Positions 12,944-22,169 are shown, numbered from the stretch's first letter. The stretch is 64,000 nucleotides of DNA from Symbiodinium sp. CCMP2592 (GCA_905221615.1 CAJNDT010000335.1:467864-531863), one strand, 5' to 3'. Program-made: numbers and translations. The notes: a model not told the origin generated them from the letters alone.

Positions 12944-13594
12944 TCAAGACAACGATGACGACTCAGTGCCAGGATCGCGAGATCTTTCTCCATCACGAGA
13001 CCTAGATCTTTCACGAGTAGGGCGAACTGCAGAGCGTCCCACTGCTGGACGGCTTGCGGGTGGCGTCACGCTATCACCACTGGAGGCAGCATGACCACTC
13101 GGGGCACTCGGATTCTCCACCGAACGTGTTGACTGCATCAACATTCGTGTCGAAGTGGTCTGCTGCATGCTGGCTCTTCGGCTGCGCAAACTGCTATCCG
13201 GAAGCGGAGGAGACATGGGAGGGGGGGGAAGGACAAAAGGAGGCAAGGTCGGCGGCGGAGGTGGGGGAAAGAGAGAGGAGGACAAGGGGAGAGAGAAGAC
13301 GACGAAGGAGGGAGAGGACGAAGAGGAGGGGGAGGAGGGAGAGGTGGGAGGAAGAAGGACGGGCAAGAGATCGGAGGAGGAGGAGGAGGAGGCAGGGGAA
13401 AGTCTTGGTCGACTCCCCTCTGACTCATGCCCTCGTGCACCTTCTTGAGAAATGCGAACAGCGAGCATGCTCCGGAGTCTAGTCACAGAAACATCGTCCA
13501 AAAGTATCTGATACAACTCCATACGCAGGATCGGTCGCAGACACTCAATAATGTTGGCACTGGCTTGAGTACGGCTGGGGGTAGCAGGCTCCAT
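12944..13594 (-). CDS. Ser/Pro-rich protein with structured N-terminus and RS tail
   Basis: This is a 216-codon frame starting MEPATPSRTQ. Residues about 10-55 look globular (IIECLRPILRMELYQILLDD). The middle, about 65-130, is Ser/Pro-rich low complexity. The end carries an RERSRSRDGERSRD segment typical of RS-type RNA-associated proteins. No family is recognised. The overlapping plus-strand Glu/Arg-rich frames are the complement of the low-complexity tract. It lies between the oxygenase-like domain and the coiled-coil exon, all on the same strand, and may be spliced to the latter. Confidence 0.4.
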   Translation of the reverse strand: MEPATPSRTQASANIIECLRPILRMELYQILLDDVSVTRLRSMLAVRISQEGARGHESEGSRPRLSPASSSSSSDLLPVLLPPTSPSSPSSSSSPSFVVFSLPLSSSLFPPPPPPTLPPFVLPPPPMSPPLPDSSLRSRRASMQQTTSTRMLMQSTRSVENPSAPSGHAASSGDSVTPPASRPAVGRSAVRPTRERSRSRDGERSRDPGTESSSLS

Positions 13595-13737
13595 GGCTCA
13601 GGCAAACATCCAAGATAGTAACTGAGCGAAGGACTGCAGCAGAAACAAAGGGTAGGTGATCACAGATGCAACACAATGCAGCTTCAGGAAGCACGTACTC
13701 TAGGCATCAAGACTCTAATTTTACATGTATGGATCCG

Positions 13738-14544
13738 TCAGCACATCACTGGTGAAAATGTGAAACCCTGCGCTTTCAAGAGCACTCCTTGCAGTCTCCA
13801 AGCTTCTCTAAGGTGGTAGAGTACAATTACGAAGCGATTCCCAGTCCAAGACAGCGTCGCATGCCGACGTCTAGGCTGAAAGGTAATGTACGGCGCTCGG
13901 ATTTCCACTGCGTCGCCAAAGACTCCATCAATCTGTATAGTACCTGCAGGATTGATTCTCAGTCCATAGTTGTCCACCTGTAAAGGTAGAAGCAGGAATA
14001 ATAGCACTTGGGAGCGCAGAATGGATGTGTGAATCTCTGTGAATCGAAGCCTGACAGCTCAGATTAATCGCAATTGATGTAAACCAAATATGCGGCGCTT
14101 GCTGCCTAGCAATACCACAAAGCAATCGGGTCAGCCATGGGTAAGTACGAACATTAGTAAACAATGATGCTGTTCCACCAAATACAATGGCACCTGTAAG
14201 AAATGGGCGAGACGGATGAATATATTCTGTAAGAGTAGGTCTGGCAGACAAATCCGAGGTTGGTAGTAATCGGACCATCTCCATCAATTCATCATAGGAC
14301 ACATATCCTTGACGCATGGCAGTGTGCGCCTTGCACTCCACCTCTGTCACTGGCAGCGAAAGATATATTGCATGTCAGTGATGAACCTACTACTTGACCG
14401 TAGATCAAAAACAAGCTCAGGAGATTCAAGATCGCTAGAGATATCCAGCACAGTAGACCTTTCCGGCATATGCAGAATAGGTTCTGCGCCCGAGGCGGGG
14501 CGAAAGTACCACGAAATGGGTCTCATGGCGTTGGCACTACGAGC
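13738..14544 (-). CDS. 2-oxoglutarate/Fe(II) oxygenase-like domain, frame-disrupted
   Basis: The 140-codon frame at 13928-14350 contains the HxD metal-binding motif (ASIHRDSHI, His104/Asp106) followed by FTGGQLW. The overlapping 89-codon frame at 13738-14007 supplies the distal motif, PRRRHATLSWTGNRFVIVLY, with the third metal ligand (His49) and the Arg expected to bind 2-oxoglutarate (Arg58). Order and spacing match a double-stranded beta-helix oxygenase of the TET/JBP or related type. The two halves are offset by one base near a CC pair after GGQLW, so this copy is frameshifted unless expression compensates. An upstream exon starts at 14544 after a T-rich tract ending TTTTTTTAG. A 41- or 44-nt GT-AG intron (14350-14390 or 14350-14393) joins it in frame to the oxygenase. 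The substrate is unknown. Confidence 0.6.
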
Positions 14545-14664
14545 CTAAAAAAAGCACAGACAAACATATGCTTCCAAGGGCACGCACGCAGATCAGAGAC
14601 ACTCACGCGCAAGCACACAGCGAAAATGTCTTTTCATCATGCATGCATGTCATTACGATCAGAT

Positions 14665-15291
14665 TCACCACCAGTCCTCTGTCGGTGCATTCATCAGGCA
14701 TGCTGTGATCTCAGACTGAGAGGCAGTGTCTGACAAAAGCTGGCTCCACGTCGGCACACGAACTGTGGGGGGCGGTCGGACACATACCAAGTAGCAGCGA
14801 TCGACAGTGGCAGAAGATTCTCGGATCGCCCATCGTTCGTCAGACGAGCTACTGCGAACCAACTCATGCTCCCTGCATGCCAAAGTCTCCCGATAGGTAC
14901 TGGATCCAAGCATTTTGTGGTGGGAGGTGCACATGCGACCAGAAACGATGACCCCGGTGCGATTCTTGGAGTGAGCTTGCAACTCTGCCACTTTCCGAGC
15001 ATTCTCCCTGGGAGTAAGATCATATCCAGCACGATCGAAAAAGCCATAGGGAGTTTCATCCGGCTGCATGCCCACTGTTTCAGAACAGGTGCGCAGCATT
15101 CGTCCAGCTGTAAACAGTCCTATGAGGGTGAGGTCGGCCCCGCAATGGTACCACCTATATAGTGGCCCTTGCAGTAGTAGGTGCAGGTGCTGGTCCGGGG
15201 AATCCAGTGGCATCGAATTCCCAGACGATGCGGTCTGCAGCCGCCCAAATCTTAACAACACTGCGAAACACTTCAGCATAGGGTAGCTGAG
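14665..15291 (-). CDS. Unrecognised domain upstream of the oxygenase
   Basis: The exon follows a TTGCAG acceptor at 15292. The best frame over its second half runs through LYRWYHCGADLTLIGLF, PYGFFDRAGYDLTPRENARKV and TGVIVSGRMCTSHH, with a charged end. The early part may be in another frame, so a one-base shift near 15180 is likely. I do not recognise the family with confidence. A leading Tyr-x-x-His-x-Gly pattern followed by a glycine loop and an aromatic YGFF segment is loosely like ADP-ribosyltransferase folds, but I see no diagnostic triad. Its position before the oxygenase-like domain suggests one multidomain protein. Confidence 0.4.
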   Translation of the reverse strand, partial: LSYPMLKCFAVLLRFGRLQTASSGNSMPLDSPDQHLHLLLQGPLYRWYHCGADLTLIGLFTAGRMLRTCSETVGMQPDETPYGFFDRAGYDLTPRENARKVAELQAHSKNRTGVIVSGRMCTSHHKMLGSSTYRETLACREHELVRSSSSDERWAIRESSATVDRCYLVCVRPPPTVRVPTWSQLLSDTASQSEITACLMNAPTEDWW

Positions 15292-15367
15292 CTGCAACCA
15301 TAGCACGACAAAAATGTCAGAATCACTGATGGCTGCATTTGCCAAAGTCTCTGATTCTCAGACTCAC
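15292..15367 (-). other. Spliceosomal intron (76 nt)
   Basis: The donor reads GTGAGT and the acceptor TTGCAG on the minus strand, with a pyrimidine-containing tract before it. Splicing is phase 1 and keeps the frame from the QLPPANLIKSALGRAAW exon into the next. This is strong evidence that the minus-strand block contains real introns. Confidence 0.6.
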
Positions 15368-16235
15368 GAATTTCGCGAGGCAGCAATCCTAGGATGTGGC
15401 GCAAACACTGCTGAATCTCCGAAACAGGCGCACTGGTCCAGCGCTGCATTTGATTGTTCAGCCATGCTGCGCGCCCCAGTGCTGACTTGATAAGATTGGC
15501 AGGCGGAAGCTGCCAGTGAAACGACAGCGGACTCGACATTGAATCTTGTTGACGCAACGAATACATAGTCTCTTCATCCAACAAGGTACTTTCAGCTTGC
15601 TGAAGCACAAGCTCTGCGCCCGGATCTGTCGGAGTGAGAGCTGCAGTCGTGGCAACAGTGCGAGCATTGATGATCGAAGCTTTGGCAGTTGTTCCAGCAC
15701 TCCCACTAATGACTCCAGAAACACTGACTACAGGACCTGGGCTAACAGCGATCGTAGCCTTCGCATTTCCTGCTGCTTGATCTGGTGCACTTGGAGGAGT
15801 GGGAGGAATCCAACAGAGGCCTTCGGAGGGGAGGGCTGCGGAGGAGCAGGGATGGGCAGCGGGATCACACCACTGGCCAGAGCATTGACTGCTTGCACAC
15901 TGCTAGACGCTGCACTCTGTTGCTCAGAAGCTCTCAGTGCACCAGCAAAAGGGAACGCGGCTGCAAAATGCTGTGCCGACTGAGGGTCCCACCCACTCAA
16001 TGGGAGGGTCAAGAAGCATCTCGGAAGCAATCGAAGACTCGCAGTCAGAAGCTGCTCTGGAGTTGACTGGAAATCGAGCATCCACAGGGTACCGAGACGA
16101 AGCAGAGCTGTCTACACTGGCAGGGCCACGGGCTCGACGTCTTGCAAGTGGGGGTCTCTGGTCCACAGGAGAGCTGCGCCGAGATGGCGTTCTGCTTCTA
16201 TGGCGAGGCATGTTGCTAAAACAACACTGCCTCAA
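15368..16235 (-). CDS. Arg/Ser- and Pro-rich protein, N-terminal part
   Basis: The probable start is the Met of MPRHRSRTPSRRSSPVDQR, giving a strongly basic RS-rich N-terminus. It is followed in shifted frames by an Ala/Ser/Gln-rich linker, a PIPAPPQPSPP segment, a Val/Ser/Gly/Thr-rich stretch and a more globular C-terminal part (about 15608-15370; LPPANLIKSALGRAAWLNNQ). Each change of frame is one base near a short homopolymer. No family is recognised. It follows the RT by about 140 bp and leads through the 76-nt intron towards the oxygenase-like domain, so it may be the N-terminus of the element's second large protein. Confidence 0.4.
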
Positions 16236-16375
16236 TCGAACTCAAACAACTTTCAAAAAGACATTATGCAGAAGCTGCTGTCATACGATACAATAAGAAT
16301 GCACAAAGTCGACCTCGATGGCTCTACTGCACTTGAGCAGAACCTAACGTAATGCAAACATGTTTGTCAAGCCAG

Positions 16376-17562
16376 TCAGTCCAAGCTATGCTGATGCAAG
16401 GCGACAGCATGACATGCAGAAGGCTGTATGCATTGCACTAATTGTGACTCAGCTACACTAGCCTGCGAAGGTGAAACCGCGACCGCATACAGCTGCTTCA
16501 ACTTTTGAATCTGTCGCTGACGCTGTTCCGGAGGCCAAGAATACTTTTGTATCAGAGCTTTGCGAGAATAAAATCCTGACATACATATTCGAATAGAACC
16601 AGCGCTGGAATAGTGGCGAATCTGCCACGGCTGTTCGTACAGACTTTGAATCCTAGAAAGGAATGATCGTCAACTGTTTCAAGCTCAATGGAAGCACCAT
16701 AGAATCCAGAGTGCAGGAATTCTTGCATGCTCCGAATGTTAGAAGTGGAGCGATCACACAGAACTAGCCTGTTGTCCACGTACCGGCACAGAAACAAATG
16801 ACTCATACGTAGCCCTTGATCACGCAGTTGAGCATGCAATGATTGTTTACGCTCTCGCAGAATGACTGGCAAGCTGGATAAGACAGGCGAGATTTGATTG
16901 CCTATGCACGTCCCACGAATTTGCTGAAAGCATCGGTGATTTGCAACAAAAATGCCTGTGCGAAAGGACAGCTGAACTATGGTGACCAGGTGCTTGGCTT
17001 CCAAAGTGCGCAGAAAACATGACTTCCCGCCTCTTGGTTGGTGTGGCAACGCACGTTGTGCGGATGCTGTGCTAGTGGGGCAAGTCAATCGTAAAGACTT
17101 GCACTCCGGTTTGTTGTCGGTATTCCCGAGTCAGCAGCTGCAACGCAGAAATGATCATTTCTCTCGGCACACTATATTGAAGAAGCCCACTAAATCGTCG
17201 TTGAACTCAAGTAACTCCACTGAAGGAGGCATGTCTCCAAAGTACTGATGGATTCGCTGCCAGATAACTGGAAGACTCAAAACAAGTCCTTGCCAGGCAG
17301 TGCTCAACATCAATTGAATGGCGTACGCTGCACCTGCTAGCAATCGGCGAAGAGGGGCATGCAAATAGGATACAATGGTGCGTCCTTTGCGAAAACACTT
17401 CTTGCGTTTCAGTAAGACAACACCTACGGGCAAACTGCCAGAGGCATCCACTCCCCATGGGTACCGCTGCTTTATTTGCTTGGGAATCTGCTCAAACATC
17501 CAAGTCTTCAGCTCCGCAGAATTCATGTGAAGCTGCTGAAAGACTAACGGATCATCTTCCAT
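16376..17562 (-). CDS. Reverse transcriptase domain of PLE type, frameshifted
   Basis: The RT is spread over several frames. A 135-codon frame (17155-17562) has the finger region with a KKCFRKGRTIVSY-like basic segment and motif A in ELLEFNDDLVGFFNIV. A 178-codon frame (16552-17088) has motif B in QQIRGTCIGNQISPVLSSLP and motif C as RYVDNRLVL. A 68-codon frame (16376-16582) has the C-terminal tail with SGFYSRKALIQKYSWP. The joins each need a one-base shift at short homopolymers (an AAA near 17160 and a CCCC near 17077). Motif C reads YVDN instead of YVDD. It directly follows the GIY-YIG/CxC frame, as expected for an N-terminal EN+ PLE. As it stands it cannot make one continuous protein without splicing or frameshifting. 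Confidence 0.7.
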
Positions 17563-18847
17563 TGCTGCAACAAAACTCTCGGAAAGACTGAGTCACAGAG
17601 GCCGGAAACCCATGAATGCTTCTCCACTTCTCAAAGCGCGAAAGTGAATCAGCAAGGTACTTGGTTTTAGACGGAAAGAATGTGGAATTGGCGCTGCCTT
17701 GTCCCAAATACCACAAGTCTTCATGCAGTTGACCAAGCATTTCAATACCAGCAGCCAGGTGTCCATCAACTAGACACTCATCAGGAAGATTCAGACTCGA
17801 GCACTTGCAAGTAAGGCACGCTTCACCTTCACTGAGCAATAGTTTGTTCCAAGAATGCACATTGTGCAGAAGGTCCTTGCATGACTGTAACGAAGCTTCG
17901 CGAACTCGTGAGCTGGGAAGATGAAGAGGAACGAGCAATTTACGAAAGCGAAGTACCAAGGATTTGAGCCACGTGTCCACAGAGGAGGCAAAGGAGCGAT
18001 GTGAAAGATAAGGAAGAGACAGGCTTGTGTGATGTTGATCCGGCCAAGTCATTTTCCGATACTGAATTACTCCTCGTAGGAGTCGCCTAACTCTGGTTTG
18101 CAATGGCTCTTCCAGGCACAGGCTCAATCGAACAATGGCATACAATTGGTCATCCACCATTTTCTGACTTCGAAGGAGCTTAACTGCCTCAAAACTAGCC
18201 CGAGTGAAACTAGACAGATCATACAGAAGTTCCCAAGCTTGGCGTCGTTGCACCACACACTCGAACGGCTGGACACTGTGAAAGAGTCTCTTACGCAGCT
18301 TCCTCCAGAATCGAATACCAAATTTCGAAAAAGAAGTAAAACGTTGCCGGCGAGCAGGTCGAAATCCTAATGCAGTGCGATTTAAGAAGATCTGAACAAA
18401 AGGAAAGTTGAGCTTCGGTTGCCACTGTGAAATCAGCTCATGCTCCAATGTCCAGGCAGCTCGGTAACTACTACAAGATGCAATCTTGATCAATGTAAAC
18501 TGACGAAAACAAGAGTTCTGATGCCAAAATCGAATGGCCAATTCAGCCTGAACCTCATGGCCCTGCTCCAGCTTACGCAGAACAGACATACGGTTGGCCT
18601 CGCGCAACGTCACTGAGACGCCTGTAGAGCCAATATACATCAGAGTGTTGGGCTGGCGATAATGTCCAATACCAGATCCAGATCGCCAATCCGCAGCCAC
18701 TTTGATATGTACTGCAAAAGGATCCACAGATTGTGTCCAAGAGTACTGTAATGGAGCCAGTCCCATGCTCTGTAGTTTGCATCGAAGATTGTAGCCCCAA
18801 GACCCAAGAACACACTCGCGAATCTTGGAAATGAAACAGCAAAACAA
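17552..18847 (-). CDS. GIY-YIG endonuclease with CxC linker (N-terminal half of PLE protein)
   Basis: This is a 431-codon frame. Residues about 60-150 form a GIY-YIG nuclease: LMYIGSTG at 69-76 for the second signature, an Arg in LREANR near 82, and a Glu in TLEHELI near 135-137, followed by QPKLN, the usual end of the domain. The first GIY signature is weak (SGIGHY at about 58-63). Residues 344-349 are CLTCKC, the CxC-type linker known between the endonuclease and RT of N-terminal EN+ PLEs. The domain should nick target DNA to prime reverse transcription. The frame ends 11 bases into the following RT frame, so an RT fusion interrupted by a shift or short intron is likely. The true start is uncertain and could lie slightly upstream. 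Confidence 0.7.
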   Translation of the reverse strand: MFCCFISKIRECVLGSWGYNLRCKLQSMGLAPLQYSWTQSVDPFAVHIKVAADWRSGSGIGHYRQPNTLMYIGSTGVSVTLREANRMSVLRKLEQGHEVQAELAIRFWHQNSCFRQFTLIKIASCSSYRAAWTLEHELISQWQPKLNFPFVQIFLNRTALGFRPARRQRFTSFSKFGIRFWRKLRKRLFHSVQPFECVVQRRQAWELLYDLSSFTRASFEAVKLLRSQKMVDDQLYAIVRLSLCLEEPLQTRVRRLLRGVIQYRKMTWPDQHHTSLSLPYLSHRSFASSVDTWLKSLVLRFRKLLVPLHLPSSRVREASLQSCKDLLHNVHSWNKLLLSEGEACLTCKCSSLNLPDECLVDGHLAAGIEMLGQLHEDLWYLGQGSANSTFFPSKTKYLADSLSRFEKWRSIHGFPASVTQSFREFCCSNGR

Positions 18848-19010
18848 TGTGAAGCAGGCCCTGGGCCCAATTTGATATCAGCTTTCGGAAGATGCAAGCA
18901 CTCATGTTTGAAAAAAGGTTAGCGCTTGACCTAGCTGACAAATGTCATGCAGCAAATGCGGTGCGTACGACCGCATGCGATGGATCTGTGGACTCTGCTT
19001 TGACTGCGAG

Positions 19011-20142
19011 TCAAGCAGCCTGGTACTTAGCCATTGCGATACACTTGCTGAGACTTGTGATATTCAGGCGTGTTGCAAGCTTGCGATCGAGGCCGTATTT
19101 GATGGCAGCTTCCACCACCTCTTTCTTGTCCGACTGCTCAGTCAACAGCTTGACAACAAAGTTCACATGCTTATTCAACTCACGAAACTTGCCTTTGCAC
19201 TGCAGCTTGAACGCTTGCATCCACTCTTCGACATGCTCATCCTTGACACTCTTCGGACGATTGTCTTTGAGCGATGTGACCGGCCGGCCACTCAGGAGCT
19301 TCTTAATCTGATGCATCGGTTCTTCCTCATCTTCTGTCTTGCGCTTCTTACCACGCTTCAAATCAACTGGAAGTCCTTTGTCTACACCTGCAGACTTGGG
19401 ACTGCTCTCAGTTTGCTCAGCTTCGGACTCGGCAGGCTTACGTGGAGTCAATGCAAGACCGGCTGGCGCAAGCTTCGCTTTGGCTCGAATCAACTCTTCC
19501 GCATCAGCAGACGAAGCAGATTCAGACTTCGGAACACGAATCTCTTTCATCAGAATCTCAATCATTGGCTGCATGAAAGCAGCAGCTTGCTTGTGCTTGT
19601 CCGGAGGAGAAAGGTTATGCTCTTTGATGCATTGCCACTGCAATGTCCACAGCATCAACGTCAACCTTTGACTCACGAATGCTCGTAAGCAACTGCGTCA
19701 CCAGAACACTCTCTGCTGAATTGCGCGTCCACACTATTGACTGAAATCGGCCTTCCGAAAGCATACGTAGCGAGAACTCACTGAGTCCTCTGAAGCAGAG
19801 CTCGTGCACCCTGAGATCTTCCACTGGCCTACCAGCCAACTGTGCTTTGCGAGACCAATCCGTTGATTGAATGATTCGATGGAACTGGTGGTTGCCTGAA
19901 CCTACCGCAGTAGAATCGAAAAACTTGCTGTCACTCTTGAAATTCGAAGGAATCGTTGGTTGAGGAGCAGCTACGACAGGCTCCTTCGGAGTCGCAGACT
20001 GAGAATCACCATTTGTTCGAGGACCAATCTTGCTTCGAACGGCTCCAGTCACTATTGCCGTGATATCCCGAACTGTTCGACCACTGATGAGAACCGGAGC
20101 TCCACATGGCGTTGCACAAAGGAATGCTAATCGGCTGTGCAA
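19011..20142 (-). CDS. ORF1-like region upstream of the endonuclease
   Basis: Two overlapping minus-strand frames appear to be parts of one protein: 175 codons at 19615-20142 and 221 codons at 19011-19676. The first has an Ala/Pro/Thr/Ser linker then a globular part (GNHQFHRIIQSTDWSRKAQL). The second is highly charged, with AEELIRAKAKLAPAG, a KRGKKRKTEDEEEP nuclear-localisation-like stretch and a Lys-rich end. No family is recognised. It lies about 160 bp upstream of the GIY-YIG frame on the same strand, where PLEs can carry an extra ORF. The frame change near 19640 indicates an intron or decay. Confidence 0.45.
19460..19506 (-). repeat. Internal repeat of ORF1-like region, copy 1
   Basis: About 46 bp coding for the RAKAKLA region is repeated in diverged form at 20131-20178 in the same orientation. 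Both share the core AAGCTTCGCTTTGGCTCGA. Confidence 0.65.
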
Positions 20143-20178
20143 GCTTCGCTTTGGCTCGACTCAACTTTTCAGCATCGG
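20131..20178 (-). repeat. Internal repeat of ORF1-like region, copy 2
   Basis: It matches 19460-19506 with a few changes and lies at the 5' boundary of the element's coding region. It could be the remnant of a second, truncated element unit or a local duplication. Confidence 0.65.
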
Positions 20179-20464
20179 TAGCAAAGCATTCAAACCAAGA
20201 ACAAACTCAAAACATTCAAACCAAGACTTCCTCAGCTCGAGACGATGAAAGACACGTATTTAGAATCCGACTGTAGCTCACTCAAGTATCAGACTGGATT
20301 AAAATCTTTCTGACTGAATCATTGTTCCGATCAGGGAACATCGGCTGGTCATTGGCATGACCGTCATCCGGGCTACCCCGGAGCAGACAGCGCGCTGCAC
20401 GAAGCTGTCAGGAGCACGCATGTGCAGGTCTCCACGCTGAGCTTCGATAACATTGTGCCTGACT

Positions 20465-20641
20465 ACATGCCTGACTACTCCAAAGCAATCTGTCAAAAAC
20501 TCTCTGCAGGTACGTGGATTGAGCGTCCCCAATCCATATCACGACAAACTGGAAAGGTCTTCGTTGGGCAGTGCCTTCCAGAATGTCCACTGCCCCCCTG
20601 CGTTGTGCTACCTACTTCAGAATCCTTGGTCACAGGAGTTA
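20465..20641 (-). repeat. Terminal direct repeat, copy 2 (177 bp)
   Basis: It is near identical to 10841-11003 apart from a 14-bp extra segment (CAAACTGGAAAGGT) and two substitutions. It is followed directly by the CA tract at 20641-20819. In the minus-strand reading it is the 5' end of the element. Confidence 0.85.
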
Positions 20642-20731
20642 CACACACACACACAAACACACACAGACAAACACACACACACACAGACACACACACACAC
20701 ACGCCAACCAACACCAACACACACACACACA

Positions 20732-20782
<51 letters not shown>

Positions 20783-20819
20783 CAACCAACACCAACACAC
20801 ACACACACACACACACACT
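20641..20819. repeat. Compound (CA)n microsatellite
   Basis: CA repeats are interrupted twice by CGCCAACCAACACCAACAC. The same kind of interruption is found at 10826-10840 next to the other direct repeat, so both repeats are embedded in the same kind of tract. Confidence 0.95.
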
Positions 20820-20978
20820 GCCTGGCGGGCAGGTCATCTCTGAATCACCACTGAGCCGCCGAGGGGGCGAGCCAGTTCCTTTTTAGGCCGTGGGGTTCAC
20901 GGGTTTCAGGGCGCAGGCTGTCTATGTGGGAGTTTTACGGTGCAAAGTCACTTGCATCAAGGATGGTTGATTTCATCA

Positions 20979-21173
20979 GTTGGTTTGAATGTTCGCCCAC
21001 CCCGTACTGCACGCTGGGACTTTCATGCGCACAGCCCGCCTCCCCCTCGCATCGCACGTGCTATGCTGAGGGTTCGTGGGGATTTGCTGCATGAGTTGGC
21101 ATTGCGCCGATGGCATCTGAATTGTGGATTTCCACTTCCGTGGGATGACAAGCTGAAGGCTTTGCGCCACTGA
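20979..21173 (+). CDS. Candidate exon, unknown protein C-terminus
   Basis: An open frame with good coding character runs to a TGA at 21171-21173 and includes GLNVRPPRTARWDF, MLRVRGDLLHELALRRWHL and PLPWDDKLKALRH. A TTTCATCAG word just upstream could be an acceptor. No family is recognised. It lies 340 bp outside the direct repeat of the minus-strand element and on the opposite strand, so it may belong to a host gene or to another decayed element. Confidence 0.3.
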   Translation, partial: VGLNVRPPRTARWDFHAHSPPPPRIARAMLRVRGDLLHELALRRWHLNCGFPLPWDDKLKALRH

Positions 21174-22169
21174 TGCTGGAAAGCATACCCGGAAAGAACG
21201 CGCTCGGGCGCGGGAGGGCAGGGCTTCAGGGCAGTCAGGTGTTGGGGCTGAGGGTTTACGGATCCGATTATTTAGGTTCTATATCAGGGTCCTCTCCGTG
21301 AAACTTCCAAGTAAGGAAGCAACGTCCTTTGCGCTAAGTCAAGCCTACAGCGTGCATGCTACACGCCGCATATCATACATTGCATCGCAGAACCTGCAGA
21401 CCCTAAGCCGCAAACACCCTAAAGAGACCAAGATCCTCAAGAAACCACAGGCCCTTCCGGATCTTCAGGAGACGGGCAGACCGCACTTGCGCGTCGAGGT
21501 GTGCAGTTTGGGCATTTACAAAAACTCAGGTCGTGGGCTTAAGGTTCAAATTATCTGCAGTCGTGGCTTTGGCTGAAGGATGTACATCCGTCTGAGCATT
21601 CTGATTTAGCGGCCTCGGCTTTTGTTGAAGGATTTATGGTGAGGATAGGGTTTGAGGCTGCCGATTAGGGTGCCCCAACTGAAGCTCATAACCCACACAA
21701 AATTTCACCAACGGCCAACTGATAGGGTTTAGGGTAGGGGTAGATACTACAAACAGAGACGGAACGATGCCTGGCACTGGGTGTCAACTGTATCACATGA
21801 TCAGCTATCAGTATACACGTCGCTGTGGCTCGCGCCGTCATCAAGCTGGAGCGCCAGCGTCGTTGGGCTGCCTGTTCACACATTAGCTTTGGATGGGCCG
21901 ACCGACAACTGTCGAGAATGAAACAATACTGGAGCCTTCAGGGGGGCCCACTATGGTATAATCGTAGAGTCGTAGAGTAAGGAGTATAAGGTGAAACAAG
22001 TCTACTAAATATGCTGGCCCCTACATTTTTAACTAGACCACATCCTGAAGCTGAATCCACCTAGGGTTTGAAGTGCCTATGCCTGCATGCCAATGGGCCA
22101 AGACAAGCTGGAAATCCTGTTCCACTGCACCTGTTGAAGCCACCGAAGAGCCCCTCAGCTAGCAAACAG

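Larger units (their letters stand above)
10841..20641 (-). mobile_element. Penelope-like retroelement with GIY-YIG, RT and oxygenase-like ORFs
   Basis: All credible coding sequence between the two direct repeats is on the minus strand, and the repeats bound it tightly (coding from about 20142 down to about 11140). The order is: ORF1-like region, GIY-YIG endonuclease with CxC motif, RT, Arg/Ser-rich protein, unknown domain, 2OG-Fe(II) oxygenase-like domain, Ser/Pro-rich protein, coiled coil. An endonuclease N-terminal to the RT with a CxC linker is the hallmark of the N-terminal EN+ PLEs (Naiad/Chlamys type), which are known to carry pseudo-LTRs and favour microsatellites; PLEs are also known to keep introns. 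Frames are broken by short introns and one-base shifts, so the copy is probably old or inactive. It is possible that the oxygenase half is a separate host gene or second element trapped between the repeats. Confidence 0.65.

Noticed and set aside
13054-13482. Plus-strand Glu/Arg-rich frame
   Set aside because: It is the complement of the Ser/Pro-rich minus-strand frame; flanking coding evidence is all on the minus strand.
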